Shown here: in pieces, positions 9,460-17,404 of the stretch
Layout of the letters: the number at the start of each line of letters is the position of its first letter
Numbering within the stretch: position 1 is the first letter of the stretch
NCBI GenBank assembly: GCA_027686065.1
Contig: JAQCTH010000033.1
Span: 1 to 42,236, forward strand
Length of the DNA stretch: 42,236 nt
Direction: 5' to 3'
Source: Clostridiaceae bacterium AF10-41
GTDB lineage: Bacteria > Bacillota > Clostridia > Clostridiales > Clostridiaceae
Notes under the pieces: generated by a model
Told to the model about the DNA's origin: nothing
The model's input: the letters and a program-made list of their open reading frames with translations, nothing else
Databases searched by the model: none
Program-made: the position numbers and the translations under genes

Positions 9460-10752
9460 TTAAATTTCATTAATTAATAATTCTTCGTAACTTTGTCTTT
9501 TACAAACAATTTTTGCTTCACCATTTCTTACAAAAACAACTGCTGGTCTTAAGTTTTTATTGTATCCGCTAGCCATAGAAAAACCATAAGCTCCTGTTGC
9601 TAACACCGCAAGTATATCACCATTTTCAACTTTTGGAAGAGCTATATCTTGTATCAATATGTCACCTGATTCACAGCATTTTCCTGCTATTGTAATATTC
9701 TTTTCATTTTTATTGCTAGCCTTATTTGCTAATATTGCTTCATATTTCGCTCCATATAATGCCGGTCTTATATTATCTCCCATTCCACCGTCTACAGCTG
9801 CATATGTTCTAATGCCTGGGATTTCCTTTATAGATCCTATAGAATATAGAGTAGTTCCTGCATTTGCTACAATTGATCTTCCAGGCTCAATTGTTAAAAT
9901 TGGTTTTTTAAGTGATAACTTTTGACAAATCTCATTAACCCTATTCAATATTACATCGCAATATTCTTTTGTTGCTTTAGGCTTATCTCCTTCTGAGTAA
10001 TAAATTCCGAAGCCCCCACCTAAGTCTAATTCTTCAATCAGATGCCCTGTTTCTTGTTTTATGATATTTATGAAATTTAACATTACTTCAGCTGCATCTG
10101 CAAATGGTTCTGTTTCAAATATTTGTGAACCTATATGACAATGTAATCCCACTAACTCTATATTTTCTAATTCAATAGCCATTTTTACAGCATCCATTAT
10201 TATATCTCCAACTGGTGCAAATCCAAATTTTGAATCTATCTGCCCTGTTTTAATATAATCATGAGTATGGGCTTCTATACCTGGTGTAAGTCTTAAATAG
10301 ATTTTTTGTATTTTATTATGTTTTTCCGAAATTTTATTTATTTCTGTCATTTCCCATAAATTATCTACTACAAATCTACCTACTCCTAGTTTAATTCCAA
10401 ACTCTATTTCTTCTAGAGTTTTATTGTTTCCATGAAAGTATATTTTATCCATTGGAAATTGAGCTTTATATGCAGTATATAATTCTCCTCCTGAAACTAC
10501 ATCTAAATAAAGACCTTGCTCTTCTATAAGTTTACACATAGCTACTGTCAAAAAAGCTTTTCCAGCAAATGCCACCCTATTATTTTCAGAGTTAACTTTA
10601 AAGCTTTCCATATATTCTCTACACTTATCTATTAAAAGCTGCTCATCCATAACATATAGTGGAGTACCATATTCATTAGCTAAATCCTTTGCCTTCAATC
10701 CTCCAATATATAAATCATTTCCTTCTACTTTACTTGCCCCAAATAATTTCAT
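9460..10752 (-). CDS. lysA: Diaminopimelate decarboxylase
   Basis: This PLP enzyme converts meso-diaminopimelate to L-lysine and CO2, the last step of lysine synthesis. The 430-residue length fits the family. The N-terminal alanine-racemase-like barrel carries the PLP lysine, probably Lys65 in AFAGKAFLTV; the loop before it differs from the common YAVKAN. Downstream are the glycine-rich phosphate loop LDLGGGFGIYY, the EPGRSIVANAG motif, and the C-terminal CCESGDIL motif with the substrate-binding cysteine. ATG 10752 follows TTTTGGAGGAGA. No other lysine-pathway gene is nearby. A hairpin 37 bp upstream of the start may be an attenuator or the end of the preceding transcript. Confidence 0.95.
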   Translation of the reverse strand: MKLFGASKVEGNDLYIGGLKAKDLANEYGTPLYVMDEQLLIDKCREYMESFKVNSENNRVAFAGKAFLTVAMCKLIEEQGLYLDVVSGGELYTAYKAQFPMDKIYFHGNNKTLEEIEFGIKLGVGRFVVDNLWEMTEINKISEKHNKIQKIYLRLTPGIEAHTHDYIKTGQIDSKFGFAPVGDIIMDAVKMAIELENIELVGLHCHIGSQIFETEPFADAAEVMLNFINIIKQETGHLIEELDLGGGFGIYYSEGDKPKATKEYCDVILNRVNEICQKLSLKKPILTIEPGRSIVANAGTTLYSIGSIKEIPGIRTYAAVDGGMGDNIRPALYGAKYEAILANKASNKNEKNITIAGKCCESGDILIQDIALPKVENGDILAVLATGAYGFSMASGYNKNLRPAVVFVRNGEAKIVCKRQSYEELLINEI

Positions 10753-10788
10753 AAAATCTCCTCCAAAAAATATATTTATTATAATAAA

Positions 10789-10812
10789 ACCACCATGATA
10801 TTACATAGTGGT
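10789..10812 (-). terminator. Hairpin before lysA: terminator or attenuator
   Basis: On the minus strand ACCACTATG pairs with CATGGTGGT (9 bp, one wobble, 6-nt loop), followed by TTTTATTATAAT. It lies 113 bp after the stop of the upstream TIM-barrel gene but only 37 bp before lysA, too close for a complete downstream lysA promoter to fit easily. It may therefore act within the lysA leader. Confidence 0.55.
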
Positions 10813-10924
10813 AAATTTACTTATGTTAAATAAAAATTGACACTTACTATATATTAATATTCCACATATATATTTAGCCCTAAATCATATTATATGCACT
10901 ATTTTTATAAACTGCTAATCTAAA

Positions 10925-11602
10925 TTAATATCCATCCCTATATTTATCCATAAGATCCCCCATTACATCACCTGATGGTGGCGGAGTATATGTTATAGCA
11001 TTAGCTCCTGCTTCTATTGTTTTCATTATAGTTTCTTCCGTTGGACCTCCTGTAGCTATTATAGGAAAAGTTGGAAACTGCTCTCTTATTCTTTTAACAA
11101 TTTCTGGAGTGTTTTTACCGCCTGAAACATTTAATATAGTAGCTCCAGCTTCTATTCTCTCAGCAGGGTTTTCGCATTCTGAAACAACGGTTACTATCAC
11201 CGGTATATCTATAACACTTCGTATTTTCTTTATTATTTCATTTGATGTCGGAGCATTAACTACCACTCCCATAGCACCTTTAAATTCTGCATCCAATGCT
11301 AAGTTTACAACTCTTTTTCCTTGAGTTATTCCACCACCTACGCCACAAAATACTGGAACATCCGCTGCCATAACTAATGCTTGAGTTATAAGTGGTTGAG
11401 GAGTAAATGGATATACCGCTATTATAGCGTCTGCATTAGTGTTTCTTATAATTGCAACATCAGTTGTAAACAATAATGATTTTATTCTTTTCCCAAATAT
11501 TTTTATTCCGCTACATTCTCTTATGCAAGAAGGTACTTCTATCACATGGCTTCTTAATATTCCTTTTATCTCCGGCACTTGCTTAATTTTTTTCCCATCC
11601 AC
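10925..11602 (-). CDS. TIM-barrel protein, function unassigned
   Basis: A 225-residue protein with alternating strand/helix pattern and barrel-type motifs: CGVGGGITQGKR, an ATGGPTEETI segment typical of a phosphate-binding turn, and GANAITYTPP at the C-terminal barrel end. It resembles the class of small beta/alpha-barrel enzymes that includes ThiG, TrpC and KDPG-aldolase-like proteins, often annotated only as hydrolase or barrel-domain protein. No specific catalytic set can be named with confidence. The start is GTG 11602, six nt after AGGAGGAG. The gene is divergent from the DUF1576 gene and may be single. Confidence 0.7.
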   Translation of the reverse strand: MDGKKIKQVPEIKGILRSHVIEVPSCIRECSGIKIFGKRIKSLLFTTDVAIIRNTNADAIIAVYPFTPQPLITQALVMAADVPVFCGVGGGITQGKRVVNLALDAEFKGAMGVVVNAPTSNEIIKKIRSVIDIPVIVTVVSECENPAERIEAGATILNVSGGKNTPEIVKRIREQFPTFPIIATGGPTEETIMKTIEAGANAITYTPPPSGDVMGDLMDKYRDGY

Positions 11603-11766
11603 AGCGAACTCCTCCTATTTTTATTTATATTTATTTAATTTTTAGATATAATTATATTATACTACTTTGGTGTTATATAACTAGTTAATTTTATAAAATT
11701 AACTTAATTTATTCAACATAATTTGAAATTATTAATATTAATATTTATGAATATTTATTTTGAGAG

Positions 11767-13017
11767 GTGATTTATATAGTAAAGAGGAAAATTTACTCCC
11801 CCTATATTATTTTATTAGTAATGTATCTGTTCTTTATCTTAGTTGCATTTTTACATGATTCCCCATCAGAAATATTTACTGGTTTAAAAAAAATAATTTT
11901 AAGCCCAGATATTTTAATAACTGACTATGTTGAAATTGGTGGAATAGGTGCGTCCTTATTTAATTCTGCTTTAACTAGTATTCTTTCTATGTTCCTTTTA
12001 ATTTTTATAGGTGTAAAACCTAATGGTTCAACAATAATGTCTTTATGGCTAATGACTGGATTTGCTTTCTTCGGAAAAAACATTTTAAATATTTGGCCAA
12101 TAATTATAGGTGTGTACTTATATTCTAGGTATCAAAAAGAGCCTTTTCTTAATTATAGTCTAGTGGCTTTGCTTTCAACAACCTTAGCACCTACTGTAAG
12201 TCAGCTTAGTTTTACTGATCAATTTTCACCTTTAGCTGCCTTAGTTTTAGGTCATGGTATAGGTGTACTTACTGGTTTTATAATAGCACCTGTAGCTTCC
12301 CACTGCGTAAAATCACATAATGGATACAACCTGTACAATGTAGGCTTTGCAGCAGGATTATTTGCAACTCTATTAATGTCTATCCTAAGAGCTGTGGGCA
12401 TAGAATTTGAAACTAGAATGATATGGAATACAGGTTCTAATCTAATATTTTCAATATTATTATTTACGATTTCTTTATATTTAATGGTTATAGGATTATT
12501 TTATAACCCTCATCCTAAAGAAAAGTTACTTTCTATAATAAAACAACCCGGTAGGTTAGTTAGTGATTTCTATTTACTATTTGGAGAAACATGTTATATT
12601 AATATGAGTATCCTTGGTTTTATATCTACTCTTTTAGTAATTTTTTTAGATGGAGACTTAAATGGTCCAACCATTTCTGGAATATTCACTATAATTGGAT
12701 TTGGAGCCTTTGGTAAGCATTTACGAAATGTTGTTCCTATTATTATAGGTGCTTTAATAGGTGCTTTAATAAACGTAAACCCTATAAATTCTCCATCCCT
12801 AATATTATCAATATTATTTTCTACAGCTCTTTCTCCTATTGCCGGAAAATTTGGTATCAAGATAGGAATCTTAGCTGGATTTTTACATGTAAATATGGTT
12901 ACTAATATAGGATACCTTCATGGCGGCCTTAATTTATATAACAATGGATTAGCAGCAGGATTCGTAGCTATGATTTTAATTCCAATAATTAATGTTTTTA
13001 AAAAGGAGACTATATAA
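11767..13017 (+). CDS. DUF1576 integral membrane protein with internal duplication
   Basis: A very hydrophobic protein of about 416 residues with roughly ten predicted membrane segments. It matches my recollection of DUF1576, a family of unknown function in Firmicutes. Its two halves are homologous: HNGYNLYNVGFAAGLFA near residue 186 corresponds to HGGLNLYNNGLAAGFVA near residue 386, and each is preceded by a gly-rich GVLTGF or GILAGF segment. This is the usual sign of a duplicated transporter or channel. The start is unclear. GTG 11767 overlaps the GAGAGGTGAT ribosome site, and no ATG or TTG follows at normal spacing, so a rare start such as ATA 11776 is possible. The next gene begins 3 bp after the stop, a tight operon. 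A transport role is inferred only from topology. Confidence 0.75.
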   Translation: MIYIVKRKIYSPYIILLVMYLFFILVAFLHDSPSEIFTGLKKIILSPDILITDYVEIGGIGASLFNSALTSILSMFLLIFIGVKPNGSTIMSLWLMTGFAFFGKNILNIWPIIIGVYLYSRYQKEPFLNYSLVALLSTTLAPTVSQLSFTDQFSPLAALVLGHGIGVLTGFIIAPVASHCVKSHNGYNLYNVGFAAGLFATLLMSILRAVGIEFETRMIWNTGSNLIFSILLFTISLYLMVIGLFYNPHPKEKLLSIIKQPGRLVSDFYLLFGETCYINMSILGFISTLLVIFLDGDLNGPTISGIFTIIGFGAFGKHLRNVVPIIIGALIGALINVNPINSPSLILSILFSTALSPIAGKFGIKIGILAGFLHVNMVTNIGYLHGGLNLYNNGLAAGFVAMILIPIINVFKKETI

Positions 13018-13020
13018 AAT

Positions 13021-13365
13021 ATGAAATTTAATTTTGAGAAAAACTTAAGAATAGTTAATGAACTAATGACATATCTTCATAAATTGGGTTGTAGTGATAT
13101 TAATGTGAATTTACACACTGAAGAATCATACACTAATTTTATTATCTGGGGAAAAACCCAAGAAATTAATGACACAGAATTATCCAATCTAAATAAACTA
13201 TTAAATACTAAACGCCAACATGAATTAGAAGAGTATTATTGGAGCTTAGGTGGCGACTGTGAACTAGATGAAGAGCTTTCTTTAGTTGGAATGATGGTAG
13301 ATACTGCAGAAATTAAATTCAATGATGGAATTCTAACTTTAAACATATTTAGAAGCCACTCTTAA
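13021..13365 (+). CDS. Small acidic soluble protein paired with the DUF1576 gene
   Basis: A 114-residue protein I do not recognise. It has no signal peptide or membrane segment, a helical N-terminus (NFEKNLRIVNELMTYLHKLG), an acidic middle with EEYYWSLGGDCELDEE, and a strand-rich end. Its ATG lies 3 bp after the stop of the DUF1576 membrane gene and AAAAGGAG precedes it, so the two are co-translated. A strong bidirectional hairpin follows. It may be a regulatory or accessory subunit of the membrane protein; this is inference from gene order. Confidence 0.7.
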   Translation: MKFNFEKNLRIVNELMTYLHKLGCSDINVNLHTEESYTNFIIWGKTQEINDTELSNLNKLLNTKRQHELEEYYWSLGGDCELDEELSLVGMMVDTAEIKFNDGILTLNIFRSHS

Positions 13366-13378
13366 TATTCAATATTTT

Positions 13379-13436
13379 GATAATAAAAAGCAGTTGTAGA
13401 TTTATTTAAAATAATTCGCAACTGCTTTTTATTATC
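13379..13436. terminator. Bidirectional terminator
   Basis: An 18-bp perfect stem (GATAATAAAAAGCAGTTG at 13379-13396 with its complement at 13419-13436) and a 22-nt loop, with T-rich arms on both strands. It separates the converging DUF1576 operon and amidase gene. Confidence 0.85.
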
Positions 13437-13463
13437 AACTTTTAAGTTTTATTCTTATATAGC

Positions 13464-13958
13464 TTATACTACATTTAGCTGTTTCTTTATTTCTTCAAAA
13501 GGAAAATTTGCTCCTGGGCACTCTGTATTTCTTACATCTTTATGCCTTTTTAAATCAGTGATATTATATTTATTCATTAGGTATTTTGATAATTCGATAA
13601 CACTAGTCATTTGTTGTGGAGTTAAATACTCATTGTTGAAGTTCCCTTCTAAAGCAATTCCAAAAGCCTTGCTATTGACACCTGGTGCATGTGATCCTAC
13701 AGCATTTTCAGGTCTACCTCTGTATATAGTTCCATCTTTCCTTATATAAAAATGATATCCTATTCCAGACCATCCTCTATCTTTATGAATCTGATCTATT
13801 TGTTGAGGAGTCATATTATTATCTGCGGTATGATGATATACTATCATAGAAGGCTTTAAATTATAAGTTAATGGAGTCGCCCAATTATATTCAACTTCAT
13901 TAATTTTAAATTGTCGGTTTAAAAGCTTGTCTTTTAAACCTTTTAATTTATTTCTCAT
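13464..13958 (-). CDS. N-acetylmuramoyl-L-alanine amidase (Amidase_2/PGRP fold)
   Basis: A peptidoglycan hydrolase that cuts the bond between N-acetylmuramate and L-alanine. The 164-residue protein is essentially one zinc amidase domain. A histidine ligand lies in MIVYHHTADNN (His42/43), the second in LKRHKDV, and the cysteine ligand in NTECPGANF. WSGIGYHFYI and GSHAPGVNSKAFGIALEGN are typical of the fold. There is no signal peptide, wall-binding domain or membrane segment, so it resembles a phage-type endolysin or an intracellular/mother-cell enzyme more than an exported autolysin. No phage gene is nearby. ATG 13958 follows a weak GGGGTAAT site. It is transcribed after the Nudix gene with a small hairpin between. 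Confidence 0.88.
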   Translation of the reverse strand: MRNKLKGLKDKLLNRQFKINEVEYNWATPLTYNLKPSMIVYHHTADNNMTPQQIDQIHKDRGWSGIGYHFYIRKDGTIYRGRPENAVGSHAPGVNSKAFGIALEGNFNNEYLTPQQMTSVIELSKYLMNKYNITDLKRHKDVRNTECPGANFPFEEIKKQLNVV

Positions 13959-14020
13959 TATTACCCCAAACTTATTGATATATTAAAATTATATGTATTC
14001 TATTTCAATTTGTTAATATA

Positions 14021-14038
14021 AAGTTATGGTGGTAACTT
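14021..14038 (-). terminator. Short hairpin after the Nudix gene
   Basis: AAGTTA and TAACTT form a 6-bp stem around a 6-nt loop just after the Nudix stop at 14042. The stem is short and only partly T-followed, so terminator function is doubtful. Confidence 0.35.
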
Positions 14039-14041
14039 AAT

Positions 14042-14539
14042 TTACCTTCTAGACCTAACCTTTAGTACTTTTTCAACAACTTTTGTTCCTATTGTATCTT
14101 CCTTCATCTCATTTAGAGCATTTGAAAGTTTGTTCCATCCCATTCCCTCAACCTCATTAGATTTTTTTATTTTTCCTGATACAAAATCTGCAACGAATGT
14201 TATCATTAAAATTTCTTTATCTTTAACATAATCAGAACCAAGATAAGTTATATTGTTTATTTCAATTCCTGCTTCTTCTTTTACTTCTCTATAAACTGCT
14301 TCTTCTGCGGTTTCATTATTTCCGACATATCCAGATAGTAATACCTTAGAATTTTTATATATGTAGCTTTGTTTTAATAATAGTATTTCATCTTCCTTAA
14401 TTATAGCTACCATTATACATGGCTTTGGTGTGTCAAAAAACATTAAATCATCCTGTGAACAATAAGGTACACCCCCCTCATCCCAACTATATTTTTCCTC
14501 TAACTCTCTTCCACATAAAGGACAAAACTTGTACTTCAT
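14042..14539 (-). CDS. Nudix hydrolase with N-terminal zinc ribbon
   Basis: A 165-residue nucleotide-diphosphate-linked hydrolase. A zinc-ribbon-like start has CPLCG at residues 6-10 and a later Cys in PYCSQDD. The Nudix box fits G-x5-E-x7-REVxEEAGI: it starts at the GYV preceding GNNETAEE and ends in REVKEEAGI. The zinc ribbon plus Nudix order recalls NudC-type NADH pyrophosphatases, but the SQPWPFPxS signature of NudC is not visible, so the substrate is left open. The gene lies 51 bp downstream of sfsA on the same strand and may be co-transcribed with it. Confidence 0.85.
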   Translation of the reverse strand: MKYKFCPLCGRELEEKYSWDEGGVPYCSQDDLMFFDTPKPCIMVAIIKEDEILLLKQSYIYKNSKVLLSGYVGNNETAEEAVYREVKEEAGIEINNITYLGSDYVKDKEILMITFVADFVSGKIKKSNEVEGMGWNKLSNALNEMKEDTIGTKVVEKVLKVRSRR

Positions 14540-14590
14540 ATTACACCTCTTAATTCTCTAAATAAATCTTTATTACAACTTCTATGTTAA

Positions 14591-15286
14591 TTATAATATT
14601 ATATCAACAATATCATTTATTTCAATTCCTTCCTCATCAACTATACAATTATATGCCATTATGTCAACATTACTTTTCCTTGCAAGTCTTAAGGCTTCAC
14701 CAAATTCTGGATCCATTAAATCATTCGGTGAAAAAGTTTTTACGTTATCTAGCTGTATTAAAAATAAAATTCCAGCTCCAAATCCCTGCTTTTTGGCTTC
14801 TATCAATTCTAATATGTGTCTTGCACCTCTTTCTGTTGGTGCATCTGGAAATCTACAATGACCATTTTCTTCTAAAGTTACTCCTTTAACTTCAAGATAA
14901 TATATACCACTATCATTTTCTGTAGCTAACTTGAAATCAAATCTACTCTTTCCAAAAGTTTTTTCTCTTTCAATTTTTTCATATTTCCTTAAAGAATCAA
15001 TTTTCTTATTTATTAAGGCCTCATTAACTACTTTATTTGGTATTTGGGAATCTATATTAATCAATATATCTTCTTTCATAGCTGCTATTAAATCATATTT
15101 AGTTTTTCTAGTGGGATTTAATTCTTCTCTTAAAAAAACCTTTGTTCCTTCTTTAAGTATTTCTCTACATCTTCCTGTATTAGGTACATGAACAACAATT
15201 TCTTCTCCATTCAATATAACATTTGCATTAAACCTATTGGGTCTTTTTTTAAATATTCCTTCATATATATTTTTATTATATTTCAT
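14591..15286 (-). CDS. sfsA: SfsA family protein
   Basis: A 231-residue SfsA protein. The family is named after sugar fermentation stimulation in E. coli; its members have an OB-like plus nuclease-like fold and the biochemical role is unsettled. Visible family features are the VHVPNTGRCREIL segment, ELNPTRKTKYDL, the acidic LEVKGVTLEENG (a PD-(D/E)xK-like EVK core) and FPDAPTERGARHI. ATG 15286 follows TTAAGGAGA. Its upstream region is the DnaA-box cluster at 15344-15656, so DnaA might affect its expression. Confidence 0.93.
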   Translation of the reverse strand: MKYNKNIYEGIFKKRPNRFNANVILNGEEIVVHVPNTGRCREILKEGTKVFLREELNPTRKTKYDLIAAMKEDILINIDSQIPNKVVNEALINKKIDSLRKYEKIEREKTFGKSRFDFKLATENDSGIYYLEVKGVTLEENGHCRFPDAPTERGARHILELIEAKKQGFGAGILFLIQLDNVKTFSPNDLMDPEFGEALRLARKSNVDIMAYNCIVDEEGIEINDIVDIIL

Positions 15287-15343
15287 ATATTTCTCCTTAA
15301 TTTCAGCATTGTCCTATATTTCCTACAATTTTTTACATTAATT

Positions 15344-15656
15344 TTATCCACAGGTAATAAATCCTAGCAAGTTGTCCACAGGTGAATTTATAAAATATCA
15401 CCATTTTATCTATATTTATAGTATTATTGTAACATTATCCACAGTTTTTATCCACATTTTGTACAAACCGTGGATAACTATATTTTTAAAAAATATAAAT
15501 ACGTTTTTCTTTATTGCATCTTACTACATATACTAATATTATTCATCAATAATCATCATATTGTTACAAACATACATTCTTTACATATATATTGTGTCAA
15601 TACCCTTTATAAAAGTTTTCAACAGTTTTTTCAACTTGTCCACATTTTGTGGATAA
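15344..15656. promoter_or_regulatory. DnaA-box cluster in a 506-bp gene-free region
   Basis: Seven boxes match TTATCCACA with at most one mismatch. Plus-strand boxes: 15344-15352, 15435-15443 and 15448-15456 are perfect; 15372-15380 and 15636-15644 read TTGTCCACA. Minus-strand boxes: 15648-15656 is perfect and 15469-15477 reads TTATCCACG. A weaker CTTTCCACA follows at 15657-15665. Between the two groups lies about 150 bp of very AT-rich DNA. The stretch 15287-15792 holds no credible gene. No dnaA, dnaN or rpmH is in the window and genes on both sides run the same way. It is probably a DnaA-binding reservoir or DnaA-controlled region rather than oriC, although an origin cannot be excluded. Confidence 0.8.
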
Positions 15657-15742
15657 CTTTCCACAGTTTTAACACTTTTCCACCATAAATGACCTTAATC
15701 TACTCCTAAAAAATCCTATTTTAAGTAATTTGTTAATAAATA

Positions 15743-15788
15743 CTATAAGAAAGCTAATTAATCAAAACATTAGTTAGCTTTCTTATAG
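15743..15788 (-). terminator. Terminator of the DUF3892 gene
   Basis: A 15-bp perfect stem (CTATAAGAAAGCTAA with its complement at 15774-15788) lies 5 bp after the stop at 15793, with moderately T-rich flanks. Confidence 0.7.
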
Positions 15789-15792
15789 ATAC

Positions 15793-16089
15793 TTATTTAA
15801 CTACTGGTAATGAACTTAAATTATTATTTTCATTTTCGTCTGGAAGGCTTCTTAAATATTCCTCTCCTTTTCTAGAAACTCCAACTGCAACTCCTGCTAT
15901 TTGACCATCCTTAGCCATTTGTACTCCTTCTTCTTTATTTATTCTTTTCCCATTTGAAAGTTCATATCCAACTATTTCTCCAGACGCCTTAATTATTGCT
16001 CTTATTGATTGTGCATCATTATTTGGTGTTGGAACTTCCTTATTTATATTTCTTGGAAGACCTCCAATCATTTCATTCTTTTCCTTCAT
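15793..16089 (-). CDS. DUF3892-type small protein
   Basis: A 98-residue soluble protein of unknown function that fits DUF3892. The core reads IIKASGEIVGYELSNGKR, then NKEEGVQMAKDGQIAGVAVG, then SRKGEEYLRSLPD. The N- and C-terminal tails are polar and low in complexity. ATG 16089 follows AGGAGGTG at good spacing. It is flanked by its own terminator and lies about 210 bp from the next gene, so it is a single gene. The 16090-16302 gap has only the TerB-gene hairpin at its left edge. Confidence 0.75.
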   Translation of the reverse strand: MKEKNEMIGGLPRNINKEVPTPNNDAQSIRAIIKASGEIVGYELSNGKRINKEEGVQMAKDGQIAGVAVGVSRKGEEYLRSLPDENENNNLSSLPVVK

Positions 16090-16276
16090 AATAACACCTC
16101 CTATTAATTATACTTTTATTTTATCCATTAAAAATTCTTTAATACTTTCTATTTTAAAATAAGGTTCTCTTATTACATATAATTAAATATAAAAAGGTGA
16201 AAAACTGAAAGAAAGAATTTATAAATAATTATCCATATCATAAACTTTGCATAACTAGTCTAAAGCATAAAAAAAT

Positions 16277-16304
16277 AAAAAGGATAATTTTCATCATCCT
16301 TTTT
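16277..16304 (-). terminator. Terminator of the kinase-regulator-TerB operon
   Basis: On the minus strand AAAAAGGAT pairs with ATCCTTTTT (9 bp, 10-nt loop), followed by ATTTTTTTATG. The stem overlaps the final stop codon region of the TerB-like gene. Confidence 0.75.
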
Positions 16305-16743
16305 ATCTTAAAATTCTTTCAGCCTGTTCCTTTAATAATTTAATATTATTTTCTGCATCCACAGTTGTAAAGTTATACACATCTGTAAAGTTATAAAAAT
16401 AATTTGCAATTGATATTTTTGTAGCTCTAGAAATTTTTAATTCACTAGCTAAATTTTCTAGAAAATCCACTTCTTTATCTTCATACTCCCCATCAACTAA
16501 AGATAATCCTACTAATTCGAAATATATAATCCTCTTCGATCTATCACTAGACTTTCTTATTACTTCCATTATGTCATCATATTTAAGATTATAAATTTCT
16601 TTCTCTTCTATTTCTAATTCCTCTTTATATTCCTTTAAAAGCACCTTTTCTTCTTTTGCAAACTCGTTATCTACATCTGCTAAAATTGAAACTAAGTTTA
16701 TAAAAGCAATAGCTTCTTCTTTATTTAATTCCTTCAAAAACAT
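16303..16743 (-). CDS. TerB-like helical protein
   Basis: A 146-residue all-helical protein with a TerB-type pattern: two repeated acidic motifs, ADVDNEFAKEE near residue 22 and LVDGEYEDKEVDFL near residue 82. In TerB-family proteins these form a metal-binding centre. It has no membrane segment or signal. TerB was named for tellurite resistance, but most single-domain members have no proven role and no other ter gene is here. It is the third gene after a histidine kinase and a response regulator, 47 bp downstream of the latter, and a hairpin closes the operon. It may work with or report to that signalling pair. Confidence 0.7.
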   Translation of the reverse strand: MFLKELNKEEAIAFINLVSILADVDNEFAKEEKVLLKEYKEELEIEEKEIYNLKYDDIMEVIRKSSDRSKRIIYFELVGLSLVDGEYEDKEVDFLENLASELKISRATKISIANYFYNFTDVYNFTTVDAENNIKLLKEQAERILR

Positions 16744-16790
16744 ATTCTTATCCCCCTATTTAAAAATTTCTTATATTTATTATATTACTA

Positions 16791-17384
16791 TTAATTAAAC
16801 AATTTATATATATTCTTAAATCTTTTTTCTTCCTCTGTATTTCCAGTCAATTTATTAACTTCACTTATTAATAAATATATTTCTTTATTATATGGATTTA
16901 TGGATAATGCTTCCTTTAATAACTCATGTACCTCATATATCTTTTCTATATTATCTATATTTAAAAGCTCCTTAGACATTTTTAGTATTTCCTCTACTCT
17001 AAATTCTGTATTATCATTACTTTTTCTTTCGATTTCATCTAATACTAAATTTATTCTATCTGGTGAGAAAGGTTTTTGAAGATATATAAGAGCTCCTAAT
17101 TTTGTACATTCTATTGCATTTTTTACTGTTGCAAAGGCAGTCATTATGATAACAGGGCAAGTACTTCTAACCTCTTTAATTCCCTTTAATACTTCAGTCC
17201 CACTTATTCCAGGCATTCTTATATCTAAAAATATTAAATCTATTTTCTCACTTTTATCATTTATTATATTTAATGCTTCCACACCATTATCTGCTGTAAT
17301 TACTTTATAGTCTCTTAATTCTAAACAAGTACTTAGTAATATTCTTATATTTTTAGTATCATCAACAACCAAGACTCTTTTCAT
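16791..17384 (-). CDS. Response regulator with helical, non-DNA-binding C-terminus
   Basis: A 197-residue protein. The receiver (1-120) has the acidic pair D8-D9, the phospho-acceptor Asp54 in IFLDIRMPG, a switch Thr in IIMTAFA and the lysine in YLQKPFSP. It is of the NtrC/Spo0F-like class. The last 70 residues are helical, with a TPR-like segment ending in a lysine-rich tail. No helix-turn-helix, AAA or GGDEF output is present. It probably acts through protein contacts or as a phosphorelay carrier. ATG 17384 follows AGGAGATG and is 20 bp after the kinase stop, so it is in the same operon. Confidence 0.88.
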   Translation of the reverse strand: MKRVLVVDDTKNIRILLSTCLELRDYKVITADNGVEALNIINDKSEKIDLIFLDIRMPGISGTEVLKGIKEVRSTCPVIIMTAFATVKNAIECTKLGALIYLQKPFSPDRINLVLDEIERKSNDNTEFRVEEILKMSKELLNIDNIEKIYEVHELLKEALSINPYNKEIYLLISEVNKLTGNTEEEKRFKNIYKLFN

Positions 17385-17404
17385 ACACTCATCTCCTACT
17401 AAGC

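Noticed and set aside
10753..10924. Lysine riboswitch or T-box before lysA
   Set aside because: The gap is only 172 bp and includes the hairpin. I see no L-box core or T-box TGGNACC-type sequence.
13464..13958. Prophage remnant around the amidase
   Set aside because: No integrase, holin, capsid or attachment-site repeat is present; neighbours are ordinary chromosomal genes.
14591..14889. Two plus-strand frames opposite sfsA
   Set aside because: They overlap a well-conserved sfsA on the other strand, with no start signals of their own.
15344..15656. Calling the DnaA-box cluster the chromosomal origin
   Set aside because: No dnaA, dnaN, recF, gyrB or rpmH is in the window, and genes on both sides run in the same direction. 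It is kept as a DnaA-box cluster instead.
15470..15688. Plus-strand open frame of 72 codons in the sfsA upstream region
   Set aside because: It has no ribosome site, a GTG start inside a DnaA box, low-complexity composition and runs through the DnaA-box cluster.
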